A DNA stretch of 64,000 bases from Pseudotabrizicola alkalilacus (GCF_003443995.1 NZ_QWEY01000001.1:434001-498000), one strand, 5' to 3'; shown: positions 20,347 through 30,148, numbered from the stretch's first letter. Notes: generated by a model from the letters alone, not told the origin. Made by a program: numbers and translations.

Positions 20347-21078
20347 CTAGTCCTGCTCGAACAGGGCCTCAACCGCCTGCGCATAGCTGAGGGTCGGGTC
20401 AAAGGCTCCGGTGCGCAGGAACAGGATGGTCTGGCGCAGCACGAGCGGGTTCATCATCAGGAATGTGTGGGTGGCAGGCAGGGTCAGGTGGGCGGTCATG
20501 CCGTCGATCATGGTCGATGCCACGCTGACCTTGCCATCATCTGGGCCGGGGATCAGGCTGGAATACACCGGGTTGAGCGACTGGTTGCCGGCGATGATGC
20601 CCAGCGGATAATCGGGCGCGGGCAGGGTGCGCGGGACCGAACCGGCCCCTGTGCCGAGCTGCTGGCCGGCGGGGCCGTTGATCCAGTCAAACACCGGGAT
20701 GGTGCCGAGTGCATCGACCAGTTCCGAGCCCTGATTGGGCGGGGCCAGCATCACCACGCGGCCAAGCGCCTCGGGGCGGTGATCGGCCAGCAGATAGCGC
20801 ACAAGGATGCCGCCCATCGAATGGGTGACAAAATGGATCTGCTCATCGGGCGCAAGTGCGCAGGCGGCGATGCCGTCATCGACAAAAGCGGCCAGATCGC
20901 GGATCGGCGCAGAGGTCGAGGGGTAGGACTGGTTGACGGTGCGAAAACCCGCGCCCTCCAGCGCCTGTGCCATCGGAATCAGTGACGCTTCGCTGCGTGC
21001 CAGCCCGTGCAGCAGCACCACGCAATCGGCCTGCGCGGGGGTGGCGAAAAGGAGGGCAAGGCCAAGGGCACGGATCAT
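20347..21078 (-). CDS. Secreted lipase-like alpha/beta hydrolase
   Basis: A 243-residue hydrolase with a short N-terminal signal peptide ([17 protein letters not shown]). After it comes [11 protein letters not shown], the oxyanion-hole HG motif, and the nucleophile elbow THSMGG with S87; a C-terminal histidine (THTFLMMN) could complete the triad. The pattern fits small extracellular or periplasmic lipases/esterases of the PGAP1-like group (a dispersed YPSTSAPI strand and [12 protein letters not shown] after the elbow). The substrate is unknown. The start at 21078 was chosen because the signal peptide begins there. Confidence 0.85.
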   Translation of the reverse strand: MIRALGLALLFATPAQADCVVLLHGLARSEASLIPMAQALEGAGFRTVNQSYPSTSAPIRDLAAFVDDGIAACALAPDEQIHFVTHSMGGILVRYLLADHRPEALGRVVMLAPPNQGSELVDALGTIPVFDWINGPAGQQLGTGAGSVPRTLPAPDYPLGIIAGNQSLNPVYSSLIPGPDDGKVSVASTMIDGMTAHLTLPATHTFLMMNPLVLRQTILFLRTGAFDPTLSYAQAVEALFEQD

Positions 21079-21155
21079 GGGCGCAAGATGGCCGCGACGC
21101 GCGGTGTTGCCAAGGGGGAGTGGACAAACGGCGCGCAACGTCACAGGCTGCGGGC

Positions 21156-21605
21156 ATGTCACATCGAACCCCCCGTCTTGCCACCCGCGCGCTCATTCTG
21201 GCTGATGACCGGCTGCTGCTGGTCAACGCCTATCGCGGCGGGGTGTCGGATCTGTGGTGCGCGCCGGGCGGTGGTGCGGTGGTGGGGCAATCGCTGCATG
21301 ACAATCTGAAGCGCGAGATCTGGGAGGAGACCGGGCTGACGGTGGCCGTCGGCGCGCCCTGTCTGGTGAATGAATTCCATGACCCAAAGCGCGGGTTTCA
21401 TCAGGTGGATCTGTATTTCCGCTGCCAGATCGTGGCCGGGCAGATCAATGACGGCTGGCGCGACCCCGAAGGCGTGGTGACCGAGCGGCGGTTTTTCAGC
21501 CGCGACGCGCTGCGCGGCATCAGGTTCAAGCCCGACACGCTGCCTTCGGCGGCCTGGGGAGCGGGGGAGAGCCTGTATGATCCGCTGGAGCTGATTGTGC
21601 GGTGA
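21156..21605 (+). CDS. NUDIX hydrolase
   Basis: A 149-residue NUDIX protein. The box reads [23 protein letters not shown], matching G-x5-E-x7-REUxEExGU except that Q stands in the first E position; the REIWEETGL metal-binding half is intact. Flanking text [19 protein letters not shown] and [10 protein letters not shown] resembles enzymes acting on nucleoside diphosphate derivatives, but the substrate cannot be named. The ribosome site is weak. It is divergent from the lipase-like gene and convergent with dtd. Confidence 0.85.
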   Translation: MSHRTPRLATRALILADDRLLLVNAYRGGVSDLWCAPGGGAVVGQSLHDNLKREIWEETGLTVAVGAPCLVNEFHDPKRGFHQVDLYFRCQIVAGQINDGWRDPEGVVTERRFFSRDALRGIRFKPDTLPSAAWGAGESLYDPLELIVR

Positions 21606-21635
21606 CGCTGCGCCGGTCCGGTCTGTGCAGCGCGG

Positions 21636-22070
21636 TCAGAGGTCCATCCAGATCGTGACCGGGCCATCATTGATCAGGCTGACGGCCATATCGGCCCCGA
21701 AGATGCCATTGGCGGTGGGGATGCCAAGCGCTGTGACCCGGGTGGTGAAGTATTCGTATAGGCGTTTGCCGGTCTCTGGCTTTGCCGCTGTGGAAAAGCC
21801 CGGGCGGTTGCCGCGCAGATCAGCGGCGAGGGTGAATTGCGACACGATCAGCGCTGATCCGGCAATGTCTGTGACCGAGCGGTTCATCTTGCCCTGATCA
21901 TCCTTGAAGATGCGCAGCTTGGCGATCTTGGCGGCCATGGCATCGGCCTGCGCTTCGGTGTCACCCTCCATCGCGCAGAGCAGGATCAAAAGGCCGGGGC
22001 CGATCTCGCCGGTGAGGGTGCCGTCCACGCTGACCGAGGCTTGGGTGACGCGCTGAACGACCGCCCTCAC
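21636..22070 (-). CDS. dtd: D-aminoacyl-tRNA deacylase
   Basis: A 144-residue enzyme that removes D-amino acids (and glycine mischarged on tRNA-Ala) from tRNA. It has the family opening [17 protein letters not shown], the [16 protein letters not shown] motif that supplies the active-site SQxxL element, and a C-terminal [11 protein letters not shown] corresponding to the NxGPVT motif. Length is standard. Its start overlaps the end of the upstream sugar-kinase gene by 4 bp, so the two are co-translated, probably without shared function. Confidence 0.93.
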   Translation of the reverse strand: MRAVVQRVTQASVSVDGTLTGEIGPGLLILLCAMEGDTEAQADAMAAKIAKLRIFKDDQGKMNRSVTDIAGSALIVSQFTLAADLRGNRPGFSTAAKPETGKRLYEYFTTRVTALGIPTANGIFGADMAVSLINDGPVTIWMDL

Positions 22071-22990
22071 AGCTCGTTGGCCCAGGGCGGGTTGGCACCG
22101 GGGCGGCTGACGGTGATGGCGGCGGCGCGGGTGCCGAGCGACAGGGCGGCGTCGAGCGTGGCATCGGGCAGGCTGGTCAGCGCGGCCTTGGTCAGGGCGC
22201 CCGCAGCGTGCAGAGCCGAAAGCGCGCCCGCGTTGAAGGTATCGCCTGCACCCACGGTATCGGCGACGGTGACCGGGGTGGCGGCAAAGAACCGGTTTTG
22301 CGTAGCCGTCAGGGCACGCGCCCCGGCGGCGCCTTCGGTGATGAACACCAGTTTCGGGCCGGTGGCGATGATCTGGCGCGCAAGGGTGCTGAGATCACCC
22401 GCGCCCATCAGCCAGTGCAGGTCTTCGTCCGACAGTTTGACGATGTCGGCGCGGGCGATCATCCGCTCGATGCGGGCGCGATATTCGGCTTCCTTTCCAG
22501 CGATGAAGCCGGGGCGGATGTTGGGGTCGATCATGGTGACGCGGGCGGCGGCTTCGCGCGCCTGCAGCGCCTCATAGGTGCTGGCGGCGGGGTCGTTGAC
22601 CAGAGAGATGCCGCCGAAGAACAGGGTGCTGACCGTGTCGGGCAGGGTCGGAAGCTGACCCGGAGACAGCATGCGCCCGGCGGTGGCCTCGTCATAAAAG
22701 GCATAGGTGGCCTGACCGTTCACCAGTTTGACAAAGGCAACCGTGGTGGGCCGGTCAGAGCGCGCAAGATACTGCGTATCGACCTGCGAGGCGGTCAGCG
22801 TGTCGGCGAGAATGTCACCCAGCATGTCGGTCGAGACACCGGAAAAGAACGCCGAAGGCGTGCCGAGACGCCCCAGTGCAATGGCGGTGTTGAACACAGC
22901 CCCGCCCGCGTAGGGGGCAAAGCACGCCTCCCCTTGGGTCGAGGTGCGCGGCAGCATGTCGATCAGCGCTTCGCCACAGCTGAGAATCAT
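22067..22990 (-). CDS. PfkB-family sugar kinase, probable fructokinase
   Basis: A 307-residue ribokinase/PfkB-fold kinase. The N-terminal [13 protein letters not shown], the glycine-rich [17 protein letters not shown] (substrate site) and the C-terminal signature [17 protein letters not shown] with the catalytic aspartate are clear. Similarity in the opening and in [13 protein letters not shown] is to bacterial fructokinases, which phosphorylate fructose at C6; other sugars remain possible. It overlaps dtd downstream by 4 bp. A GCCTCCGGCGGGG segment just upstream of the gene resembles the window's GGAGTATTT repeat family. Confidence 0.85.
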   Translation of the reverse strand: MILSCGEALIDMLPRTSTQGEACFAPYAGGAVFNTAIALGRLGTPSAFFSGVSTDMLGDILADTLTASQVDTQYLARSDRPTTVAFVKLVNGQATYAFYDEATAGRMLSPGQLPTLPDTVSTLFFGGISLVNDPAASTYEALQAREAAARVTMIDPNIRPGFIAGKEAEYRARIERMIARADIVKLSDEDLHWLMGAGDLSTLARQIIATGPKLVFITEGAAGARALTATQNRFFAATPVTVADTVGAGDTFNAGALSALHAAGALTKAALTSLPDATLDAALSLGTRAAAITVSRPGANPPWANEL

Positions 22991-23095
22991 CGGGGCCTCC
23001 GGCGGGGTGATGGGGTCTTGATGGGCGGGGACTATACAGGCGAAGGCAGTGTTAGCGCAAACATTCGTTCAGAGCCTCGACGCGGATCAGGAAGC

Positions 23096-24070
23096 TCAGA
23101 CAAACCACGGCGACAGATTAGCACGGATGCGGTCCAGCGGGGTGGGGCCAGAGGTATCGCCGTGGAAACTCTGGCCGGTGATCGCCTCATAGGCCCCGAC
23201 ATAGACCCGTGCGGTCTGCGCAATGATCTCGGCAGGGATTTCGGGGATCGGGTCGGTATAGGGATCGCAGCGCGCGGCGACCCAGGAGCGGATGACATCC
23301 TTGTCAAAACTGGGCGGGCGGCTGCCAGACTCGAATGCGATGGCATACCCATCGGCCAGCCAGTAGCGGCTGGAATCGGGGGTGTGGATTTCATCTGCAA
23401 GCAGGATGCGGCCGCTGGCATCGGTGCCGAATTCGTACTTGGTATCGGCGAGGATCAGCCCGCGCTCTGCCGCCATCTTTTGCCCACGGTCAAACAGGGC
23501 GAGGGCATAGGCAGAAACCTGCTCCCATTGCGCGGGCGTCAGCAGACCCTGCGCCAGAATCTCATCAGCGGTCAGCGGCTCGTCATGGCCGCCGTCAAAC
23601 GCCTTTGATGTCGGGGTGATGATCGGTTGCGGCAGGGGCTGATTGTCGCGCATCCCGTCGGGCAGGGTGTGGCCGTAGAGCTTGCGATGGCCCGCGCGGT
23701 ACTGGGTCAGCACCGAGGTCGAGGTGGTGCCGGCCAGATAGCCGCGCACCACGATTTCCACCGGCAGGATGGTGACGTGCTGGCCGATCACCACATTCGG
23801 GTCCGGGTAGCCCAACACATGGTTGGGGCAAATGTCGGCGGTGTGGTCAAACCAGTAGCGCGCGGTCTGGGTCAGAACCTGCCCCTTGAAGGGGATCGCG
23901 GCGAGGATGCGGTCAAAGGCGCTGATCCGGTCCGACGAGATCAGGATGCGCCTGCCGCCGGGATGATCTGCACTTGGCGGCAGGTCATAGCAATCGCGCA
24001 CCTTGCCGAAATAGGGGTTGGGCAGTTCGGGGATGCGGGCATGCAGCAGAACGCGGGTCAGATCAAGCAT
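23096..24070 (-). CDS. purC: Phosphoribosylaminoimidazole-succinocarboxamide synthase (long form)
   Basis: A 324-residue SAICAR synthetase joining aspartate to CAIR in purine synthesis. It has GKVRDCYD near the start, [16 protein letters not shown], the ATP-site [18 protein letters not shown] and [23 protein letters not shown], the SAICAR synthetase signature. It is of the longer, eukaryote-like type (about 300 residues or more) rather than the 240-residue form usually found in alphaproteobacterial purCSQL clusters, so a second PurC may exist elsewhere. It stands alone here, without other pur genes. Confidence 0.92.
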   Translation of the reverse strand: MLDLTRVLLHARIPELPNPYFGKVRDCYDLPPSADHPGGRRILISSDRISAFDRILAAIPFKGQVLTQTARYWFDHTADICPNHVLGYPDPNVVIGQHVTILPVEIVVRGYLAGTTSTSVLTQYRAGHRKLYGHTLPDGMRDNQPLPQPIITPTSKAFDGGHDEPLTADEILAQGLLTPAQWEQVSAYALALFDRGQKMAAERGLILADTKYEFGTDASGRILLADEIHTPDSSRYWLADGYAIAFESGSRPPSFDKDVIRSWVAARCDPYTDPIPEIPAEIIAQTARVYVGAYEAITGQSFHGDTSGPTPLDRIRANLSPWFV

Positions 24071-24247
24071 CAGAGCCTCCGGTCGGGATGACTAGCGCTA
24101 TTGCGCGGTCAGCGCGGCAAGTCAACGCCCCGGTGATGCCCCAGTGGTGCCCCGGGGGCCAAAGGTGATCTGAAGGAGCGGCTGCGCCGCATTGTTTTTG
24201 TCTCGTCGCGCGCGTGCCGCGCGTCTCCTCGGGGCTGCGCTCCGCGC

Positions 24248-24314
24248 GGGAGTATTTTGAAAGCAGCAAATGTCAGGACGCGGTCTTGGCATTGCTGCTT
24301 TTGAAATACTCTCC
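24248..24314. repeat. Inverted pair of GGAGTATTT-family repeats between MltB and purC
   Basis: GGGAGTATTTTGAAAGCAGC at 24248-24267 is mirrored by GCTGCTTTTGAAATACTCTCC at 24294-24314, around a 17-bp unpaired centre. A long imperfect cruciform is possible. Each half is one copy of the GGAGTATTT family, facing each other. The rest of the 24071-24390 gap carries only the two hairpins listed next and no evident gene. Confidence 0.75.
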
Positions 24315-24321
24315 GGGGGTT

Positions 24322-24360
24322 GCCAATTGGGTTCGCCATTGGTTCGAGAACCCAATTGGC
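24322..24360. repeat. Perfect 13-bp inverted repeat around CCAATTGG
   Basis: GCCAATTGGGTTC (24322-24334) and GAACCCAATTGGC (24348-24360) pair exactly around a 13-base loop that itself contains ATTGGTTC. A degenerate relative, CGAACCCGATTGGCTG, lies before tadA near 32600, so this is a repeated unit that travels with the GGAGTATTT element. Confidence 0.7.
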
Positions 24361-24361
24361 T

Positions 24362-24380
24362 GGGGGGCGGAAAGCCCCCC
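24362..24380 (-). terminator. Probable terminator of the transglycosylase gene
   Basis: A strong hairpin GGGGGGC-ggaaa-GCCCCCC lies 10 bp beyond the stop codon of the minus-strand MltB-type gene. There is no T-run after the stem. Confidence 0.5.
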
Positions 24381-24390
24381 GTACGCCGGT

Positions 24391-25638
24391 TCAGCCGCGC
24401 AGCATCTGCAGCAGAGAGAGCGTCGGTTCCCCCGTCACGGGCAGGCCGCGCGCGCGTTGAAACGCCTCGATCGCGGCGCGGGTTTTGCCGCCGATGACGC
24501 CGTCGCTGCCTTCGGTGTCAAAGCCTGCGGCGGTGAGGCGGCGTTGCAGCTCTTGCCGGTCGGCCATGGTCATGCCGGTGGCATCGGGCGGGAAGCTGCT
24601 GCGGATCGGGCCTGCGCCGCGCAGCCGGTCGGACAGGTGGCCGACGCCGATGACATAGTTCACCGCGTTGTTGTAACGGGCGATGGCGTTGAAATTGTTG
24701 AAGATCAGGAAGGCCGGCCCATTGGCCCCCTGCGGCAGGATGATCGAGCCTGCGCCGTGGTTTGGCAGGCGGCCGCCGTCGGCGGTGGTGACGCCAAGCG
24801 CCGACCATGCGTCAGAGCTGCGGCCCTTGCCGCGCCCGGTGACGGCGGTGTTGAAGCCGGCGGGCAGGCGGATCTCGATCCCCCAGGGCTGGCCCTTGCG
24901 CCAGCCGGAGCGTGACAGGTAGGCGGCGGCAGAGGCGAGCGCGTCGGTCGGGTCATCGGCCCAGATGTCGCGGCGACCATCGCCGGTGAAATCGACCGCA
25001 TATTCCAGATAGCTGGTCGGGATGAACTGGGTGTGCCCCATAGCGCCTGCCCAGCTGCCGGTCATGTTGGCGGGGGTGGTGTCGCCATTTTGCAGGATGC
25101 GCAGGGCGGCGGTGAGTTGTTGTTCAAAAAACGCGCCGCGCCGTCCGTCATAGGCGAGGGTGGCGAGCGCCGAGATCACCGGCACGGTGCCGCGCCGTTC
25201 GCCATACTGGCTTTCCAGACCCCAGACGGCGGTGACCACCTCGGCCTCGACCCCGTAGCGCGATTCGATGGCCGACAGCGTGCTGCGGTGGCGGGCCAAA
25301 GCGGCGCGGCCCTTGGCCACGCGGTCCGGGCTGGCGGCAATGGCGAGGTAATCTTCGAGCGTGCGTTTGAATTCGGTCTGGTTGCGGTCACGCTCGATGA
25401 CGCCGGGCAGGAAGCCCGCAGAACGAAACGCCGTGTCGATGGTGGATTGCGACAGGCCCCGGCCAGCGGCGCGGGACTTGAAGCCATCAACCCAGGCGTC
25501 AAACCCGGCATTGGGGACCGGCGACATGCCAGGTTCGGACGCGCGTGAGACGACAGAGCCGGTGCCGCCGCCGCCGACGCAGGCCGACAGCCACAGGGCA
25601 CCCAATCCGAATGTGAACGCGCGCCGTTGTGCCTGCAT
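24391..25638 (-). CDS. MltB-type lytic murein transglycosylase, lipoprotein
   Basis: A 415-residue cell-wall enzyme that cleaves the glycan strands of peptidoglycan with 1,6-anhydro ring formation. It has a lipoprotein signal ending in LSAC (C20), the SLT_2 domain with catalytic E142 in VWGLESQYG, followed by the substrate-groove motifs GAMGHTQFIPTSYLEYAVDFTGDGRRDIW and FNNFNAIARYNNAVNY. The last 60 residues form a peptidoglycan-binding domain (LQRRLTAAGFDTEGSDGVIG). The layout is standard for the alphaproteobacterial MltB family. It lies downstream of the TelA/SPFH operon on the same strand, 71 bp from its last gene. Confidence 0.93.
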   Translation of the reverse strand: MQAQRRAFTFGLGALWLSACVGGGGTGSVVSRASEPGMSPVPNAGFDAWVDGFKSRAAGRGLSQSTIDTAFRSAGFLPGVIERDRNQTEFKRTLEDYLAIAASPDRVAKGRAALARHRSTLSAIESRYGVEAEVVTAVWGLESQYGERRGTVPVISALATLAYDGRRGAFFEQQLTAALRILQNGDTTPANMTGSWAGAMGHTQFIPTSYLEYAVDFTGDGRRDIWADDPTDALASAAAYLSRSGWRKGQPWGIEIRLPAGFNTAVTGRGKGRSSDAWSALGVTTADGGRLPNHGAGSIILPQGANGPAFLIFNNFNAIARYNNAVNYVIGVGHLSDRLRGAGPIRSSFPPDATGMTMADRQELQRRLTAAGFDTEGSDGVIGGKTRAAIEAFQRARGLPVTGEPTLSLLQMLRG

Positions 25639-25709
25639 GATCTGCCCCTGTGCTTTTGTGTTTTGCCAATGCTAAACCATTGCAGCCGGGTCCGAAAGGC
25701 GGCCCTCCG

Positions 25710-26807
25710 CTACATCTGGCTCAGATACGCAATCCCGCCGATCACGATTGCGGCGGCGATGACGGCAAAGGCGATTTTCCACGCCGACCAGGGGCGTTCA
25801 CCCTGCACTTTGCCGGTCTGGCCGTTGACCACAAAGCGATAGCTTTTGCCGTTGTATTTATAGGCCGCCATCCAGATCGGCAGCAGGATGTGCTTGAACG
25901 TCTCGGCGCTGAAGTCGGTGTTGATCCGGTCGATGCGCTGCTCGTCCCCGCCGATGTCGTGGCGCACGTCCTGCGCGATCTGCGCCGCCATCACCTCACG
26001 CGCGATGGTCTGGCCATCGGTCAGGCTGACGGTATAGCCCTCGGACGTGAAGCCCGCCAGATAATCGGGGGAATAGGGCACAAGCGCGCCCAGATCCCAG
26101 GGTGCCAGCGCATCGGTGTAGCGGCGCGGCAGCGAGCCGCTGGCCAGCACCAGCACATCATCGAACCGGCGCGACACCCAGCCCGCAGCGGAATGCCAGC
26201 GGGTTTTGCGCACCTGTTCCTGCCGCCGTTCATTCTTGCCGTTGACCTGCACGGTCACGGTGCGGGTCTCATAGTAATACTCCCCCCGCGCCCCGGAATA
26301 GCGGCTGCGGGTGGCGGCGTCATAGGTCCAGTACGGCACATAAAGGCCGGACAAGGTGCGGCCCTTGCGGGCGTATTCGACCAGACCATTGGGCGCGAAC
26401 CACAGGCTGCCGAGCCATTGGCCCATCGCCTCGCGGCCCTGACGTTCGGTCAGGGCAAAGGGCAGCACGGCCTGTGGCTTGATAAGGCGTTGGGTGCCGG
26501 TGCCGATGGCGACCGGGGTGGCGCAGAACGGGCATTCGGTGGCGTGCTCGGCCCCCTTGAACTCCACCTGCGAGCCGCAGGACGGGCAGGGCGTGATGCG
26601 CACGTCTTCCATGTCGGCGGGCGGCAGGTCGTCTTGCAGCGCGCGGTTCAGGTCAAGCTCTTCCAGCGCCGACTGGCGCGCGGGGAGCGCGTCGGGCAGG
26701 GCCTGCACATGGCCGCAATGGTCGCATTTCAGCGACAGGTCGCCGGGCGAGTAGCGCAGGTCTGCGCCACAGCTTTCGCAGGGCCAGCGGTGTTCCTGTT
26801 CTGCCAT
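25710..26807 (-). CDS. Double zinc-ribbon protein with C-terminal membrane anchor (YdjG-like)
   Basis: A 365-residue protein. Two TFIIB-type zinc ribbons occupy the N-terminus: C10/C13 with C28/C31, and C74/C77 with C92/C95. The middle (about 110-310) is a beta-rich region with tryptophans and tyrosines (YVPYWTYDAATRSRYSGARGEYYYETRT) of unknown role. The last 25 residues hold one transmembrane helix, so it is membrane-attached with ribbons in the cytoplasm. This matches proteins placed beside SPFH genes, such as Bacillus YdjG, which works with YdjI and PspA in membrane stress. It is the last gene of a six-gene operon, 12 bp after the SPFH gene. Databases sometimes mislabel such proteins as PriA-like because of the ribbons. 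Confidence 0.85.
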   Translation of the reverse strand: MAEQEHRWPCESCGADLRYSPGDLSLKCDHCGHVQALPDALPARQSALEELDLNRALQDDLPPADMEDVRITPCPSCGSQVEFKGAEHATECPFCATPVAIGTGTQRLIKPQAVLPFALTERQGREAMGQWLGSLWFAPNGLVEYARKGRTLSGLYVPYWTYDAATRSRYSGARGEYYYETRTVTVQVNGKNERRQEQVRKTRWHSAAGWVSRRFDDVLVLASGSLPRRYTDALAPWDLGALVPYSPDYLAGFTSEGYTVSLTDGQTIAREVMAAQIAQDVRHDIGGDEQRIDRINTDFSAETFKHILLPIWMAAYKYNGKSYRFVVNGQTGKVQGERPWSAWKIAFAVIAAAIVIGGIAYLSQM

Positions 26808-26819
26808 GATTGGTCCCGG

Positions 26820-27932
26820 TTACGGCGCAGGTGGCGGGGGCGGGACGGAGTCGAGCAGGCGTTTGAGCGCAGTGTCGGCGGCCATTTTCCAGCCGTCCTG
26901 TCCGGCAGTCCACACCATTGTCGCGCGCGACAACTCACCCGAGGCGGCCATGGTGGCAAGGGTTTGCGCGTCAAACGGGCCCTTGGTCGCGCCGTTTTCG
27001 GCCAGGTGCCAGACGGTTGTGGCGGGCGGCGGCGGTGGGGGGGGCGGCGCAGCGGTGGCGGGTGCGGCGGGGGCAGCTGGTGGTGCGCCCCACGGCCCGG
27101 CGGCTTGCGCCATGGCGGCCCCCATGCCAGCGGCCATCCCGGCCCCCATCATCGCGCCTGCGCCTGAGGCGGGGTTGGCGATGCCTTCGGCCGCGTTGAA
27201 CTGCATGTATTTGTTCAGATCGCCCGCGATGCCGATAGAGGTGCGCTTGTCGAGCACCTTTTCGACGTCTTCCGGCAGGCTGATGTTTTCGATGTAGAAT
27301 TCCGGCAGGGTCAGGCCGTATTCGGCCACCGTCGGGTTGATCGCGGTGGTGACGATCTGCCCCAGATCGCGGGTGTTGGCGGCCATGTCCAGCACCGGGA
27401 TGCCGGACTTGGCGATGGTCTGGCTGAACTCCTGCACGATGATGTTGCGGATCTGCATCGACACTTCATCAGCGGTGAATTCGCCATCGGTTCCGACGAT
27501 CTCGCGCAGGAACAGGGCGGGATCACTGACGCGCATCGAATAGGTGCCAAAAGCACGGATGCGGACCGGGCCGAACTCCGGGTCGCGCGTCATGATCGGG
27601 TTCTTGGTGCCCCATTTCTGATCGTTGAACCGGGTGGTGTTGATGAAATACACCTCGGATTTGAACGGGCTGTCAAAGCCGTGGTCCCAGTGCTGCAGGG
27701 TGGTCATGATCGGCATGTTGTTGGTTTCAAGCATGTAAAGGCCGGGCCCGAACACATCGGCCAGCTGGCCCTCATGCACGAACACCGCCGCCTGGCCCTC
27801 GCGCACGGTCAGCTTTGCGCCGTATTTGATCGCCTGCCCCCGGCGCTCAAACCGCCACACCATCGTGTCGCGGGTGTCATCCAGCCAGGAGATGACGTCG
27901 ATGAACTCACCCTTGAGGAAATCAAAAACCAT
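26820..27932 (-). CDS. SPFH-domain protein with C-terminal GYF_2 domain (YdjI-like)
   Basis: A 370-residue protein. Residues 25-235 are an SPFH (band-7, virion-core-like) domain: YGAKLTVREGQAAVFVHEGQLADVFGPGLYML, then FGPVRIRAFGTYSMRVSDPALFLREIVG. Residues 255-303 are an Ala/Gly/Pro linker with a run of prolines, and 305-360 a GYF_2 domain (WHLAENGATKGPF...GWKMAADT) for binding proline-rich or membrane partners. No TM is obvious. Bacillus YdjI, of similar design, recruits PspA to membranes. The ATG at 27932 has AAAGGAG. It is the fifth gene of the TelA operon, next to the zinc-ribbon gene with which it likely forms a complex. Confidence 0.88.
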   Translation of the reverse strand: MVFDFLKGEFIDVISWLDDTRDTMVWRFERRGQAIKYGAKLTVREGQAAVFVHEGQLADVFGPGLYMLETNNMPIMTTLQHWDHGFDSPFKSEVYFINTTRFNDQKWGTKNPIMTRDPEFGPVRIRAFGTYSMRVSDPALFLREIVGTDGEFTADEVSMQIRNIIVQEFSQTIAKSGIPVLDMAANTRDLGQIVTTAINPTVAEYGLTLPEFYIENISLPEDVEKVLDKRTSIGIAGDLNKYMQFNAAEGIANPASGAGAMMGAGMAAGMGAAMAQAAGPWGAPPAAPAAPATAAPPPPPPPPATTVWHLAENGATKGPFDAQTLATMAASGELSRATMVWTAGQDGWKMAADTALKRLLDSVPPPPPAP

Positions 27933-27963
27933 TGCCAACACTCCTTTTGCCCGTCAGGGCCGC

Positions 27964-28923
27964 TTAACTTTCGCCGCCCACAAGGGCACGTGCAAGGGAT
28001 TCGATGATCGGCCGCGCCTCAGCCTCGGCCATGCCGGTGCGCAGGGCGGGGTTGTAGAGCATGCGCAGCATCAGCTCGTCCTGCCCGGTCAGCAGGGCGA
28101 ACTCCTCGTCGTCGTTAAAGATCGACGGGCGCGCGCGCGGGCTGTCATTGGCAAGACCCATGGCCTGGGCGATTTCCTCGTGCATGCAGGACAGGCGCAA
28201 CAGGTCGGGGTGTTCGGCGCGGATCACCGCAAAGGCGCGGCTGTAGCGGCCCGAACTGCCCTCGGACATGGCGTAGACCAGACAATAGGTCGACAGCGGC
28301 ATGTTGGTGATGCCCCCCACCTCGCCCGACGACAGGCCCGGCAGGGCGGCGGCCACGCTGGGGCCAAGCGCGCGGCGCTCATCCTCGTTCACGATGTAGA
28401 TGAAAAAGTTCGGGGACTGGTCGTTCAGGGCGATGGGATGGCCGGTCAGACGGCTGAGGCGGGCCAGATAGGACCGGATCCGTGCGGTATCAGTGGCGCG
28501 GCTGGACGGGCTGACCGAGGGGCCGAAGTGCAGACCGACGCGGACAGGCACCTCCCACCGGCGCAGGCGGCTGGGGGTTTCGCGCTGGATCGGGCCGCCG
28601 GGGCCCCGGACGTATTCATCATACAAAGCAACGCGGATGAAGTTTTCCGCCAGCATCCGGTCGGTAAACGGGGTGTCGCGCCCGCCGCCATCAGTGCGCA
28701 GCAGCCCGTTCGACAACAGATCGGCCTGCACCCGCGCGAAATGCTGGCGTACCGCCTGACTCGCGGCAGAGGGCGGCGTTTGCGGCACCGCCACCGCCGC
28801 CGGGGTGGGGCGGTTGGGGGCATTGGGCGATGTGCGCGGGGCCTGCGGGCTGGCCACGCAGCCCACAAGCGCCAGACCGCACAGGGCGGACACAGACAAA
28901 CGAAAGGCGGCGGAAACGCGCAT
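27964..28923 (-). CDS. DUF2927 lipoprotein, putative zinc-metalloprotease-like
   Basis: A 319-residue protein with a lipoprotein signal (LALVGC, C22), then a Pro/Ala-rich linker and a DUF2927 domain. The most conserved part is LSCMHEEIAQAMGLANDS, giving H248-E249 and Q253 in an HExxxQ arrangement reminiscent of gluzincin metalloproteases, and a following IFNDDEEFALLTGQDELMLRMLYNPALR. Whether it binds metal or cleaves anything is not established. The ribosome site AAGGAT precedes 28923. It is inserted between TelA and SPFH genes with gaps of 10 and 31 bp, so it belongs to the operon and would act on the outer side of the membrane. Confidence 0.82.
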   Translation of the reverse strand: MRVSAAFRLSVSALCGLALVGCVASPQAPRTSPNAPNRPTPAAVAVPQTPPSAASQAVRQHFARVQADLLSNGLLRTDGGGRDTPFTDRMLAENFIRVALYDEYVRGPGGPIQRETPSRLRRWEVPVRVGLHFGPSVSPSSRATDTARIRSYLARLSRLTGHPIALNDQSPNFFIYIVNEDERRALGPSVAAALPGLSSGEVGGITNMPLSTYCLVYAMSEGSSGRYSRAFAVIRAEHPDLLRLSCMHEEIAQAMGLANDSPRARPSIFNDDEEFALLTGQDELMLRMLYNPALRTGMAEAEARPIIESLARALVGGES

Positions 28924-28933
28924 CGGAACGGGT

Positions 28934-30106
28934 TTATCCTTGAGGCTGCTGGACGGGGCGGCGCGCGGTGGCAGAGGCGAGGGTGTCGCGCAATTCCGCC
29001 TCCATCTTCTGCAGCTCGGCTTCGGCGGTGGCGCGGCGGGCCTTGCCCTCATCCGCGATCTGCAGGCTGTCGTTGATGGTGGCGATCAGCTGGTCATTGG
29101 CCTGTTTGACCGACGCGATGTCGAACACGCCGCGCTCCATTTCTTCACGCACCACACGGTTGGTTTCGCGCAGATTGTCGGCGTTTTTGGTGAGCAACTC
29201 GTTGGTCAGGTCATTGGCCCCGCGCACCGCTTCGGCGGCCTCGCGCGACCGCTGGATGGTGACGGCCTGCGCCAGCTGGGTTTCCCACAGCGGCACGGTG
29301 TTCACCAGCGTCGAGTTGATCTTGGTGACCAGCGATTTGTCATTTTCCTGCACCAGCCGGATCGAGGGCAGCGATTGCATGGTGACTTGCCGCGTCAGTT
29401 TCAGATCATGCACCCGGCGTTCCAGATCGTCGCGTGCGGCGCGCAGGTCGCGCAGCTCCTGTGCCTTTTTGACCTGATCATTTTCGGACGCTGCCGCCAC
29501 TACAGCCTCTGCGGCGGGTATGGTGGTGGCATCCAGATCGGCCAGCTTTGCCTCGCCCGCCGCGATATAGAGCGCCAGTTCATCATAGAAGTTCAGCGTT
29601 TTCGCATAGAGCATATCCAGCGCGCGGATATCCTTGAGCAGTGTATGCTCATGATGCAGCAGCTCTTCGGTGACCTTGTCGATCTGGCTTTGCACCGTTT
29701 CATAACGGGCGACGAAATTGGCAAAGGGCGCGGCGCGCCCCGTCAGCTTTTCCCACCAGCTGCGGTCGCGGCGCAGGTCCAGCTCTTCGGCACCAAAGCC
29801 GCGGATGGTGGTGACGATCTTGCGCAGGCTGTCGCCCGCCGGGCCTGCGTCCTTGTTCTTCACATCGGCCAGCATTTCCTGAGAAATGACCTGCAACTCG
29901 GCTTGCGCCCTGGAGCCGAACGAGATGATCGACTGGGTGTTGGCCATATCCAGCTCTGCCATGCGGCTGCGGATTTCTCCGGCCTTGTCGCCGGTGGCCG
30001 CCGCCAGCGGCACGATCTCACCGCCCGGTTCGGGCAGGATGACGGCGGTGACTTCCTCGATCTGGGTCAGGGCGCGGGCGGCCTGTTCGCGGGTGGTTTC
30101 GGTCAT
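28934..30106 (-). CDS. TelA-family (toxic anion resistance) protein
   Basis: A 390-residue, largely alpha-helical cytoplasmic protein of the TelA family, named for tellurite resistance but more broadly linked to envelope stress. Family segments are GAEELDLRRDRSWWEKLTGRAAPFANFVARYETVQSQID and the long coiled region LHHEHTLLKDIRALDMLYAKTLNFYDELALYIAAGE, followed by VTMQSLPSIRLVQENDKSLVTKINSTLVNTVPLWETQLAQAV. The ATG at 30106 is preferred to a GTG nine codons upstream. TelA proteins are usually encoded beside XpaC-like membrane proteins, as here (42 bp downstream of it). Confidence 0.92.
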   Translation of the reverse strand: MTETTREQAARALTQIEEVTAVILPEPGGEIVPLAAATGDKAGEIRSRMAELDMANTQSIISFGSRAQAELQVISQEMLADVKNKDAGPAGDSLRKIVTTIRGFGAEELDLRRDRSWWEKLTGRAAPFANFVARYETVQSQIDKVTEELLHHEHTLLKDIRALDMLYAKTLNFYDELALYIAAGEAKLADLDATTIPAAEAVVAAASENDQVKKAQELRDLRAARDDLERRVHDLKLTRQVTMQSLPSIRLVQENDKSLVTKINSTLVNTVPLWETQLAQAVTIQRSREAAEAVRGANDLTNELLTKNADNLRETNRVVREEMERGVFDIASVKQANDQLIATINDSLQIADEGKARRATAEAELQKMEAELRDTLASATARRPVQQPQG

Positions 30107-30148
30107 GGCGTCATTCTCACTGTTTTCGGGCACTATTCGGGGAATGGA

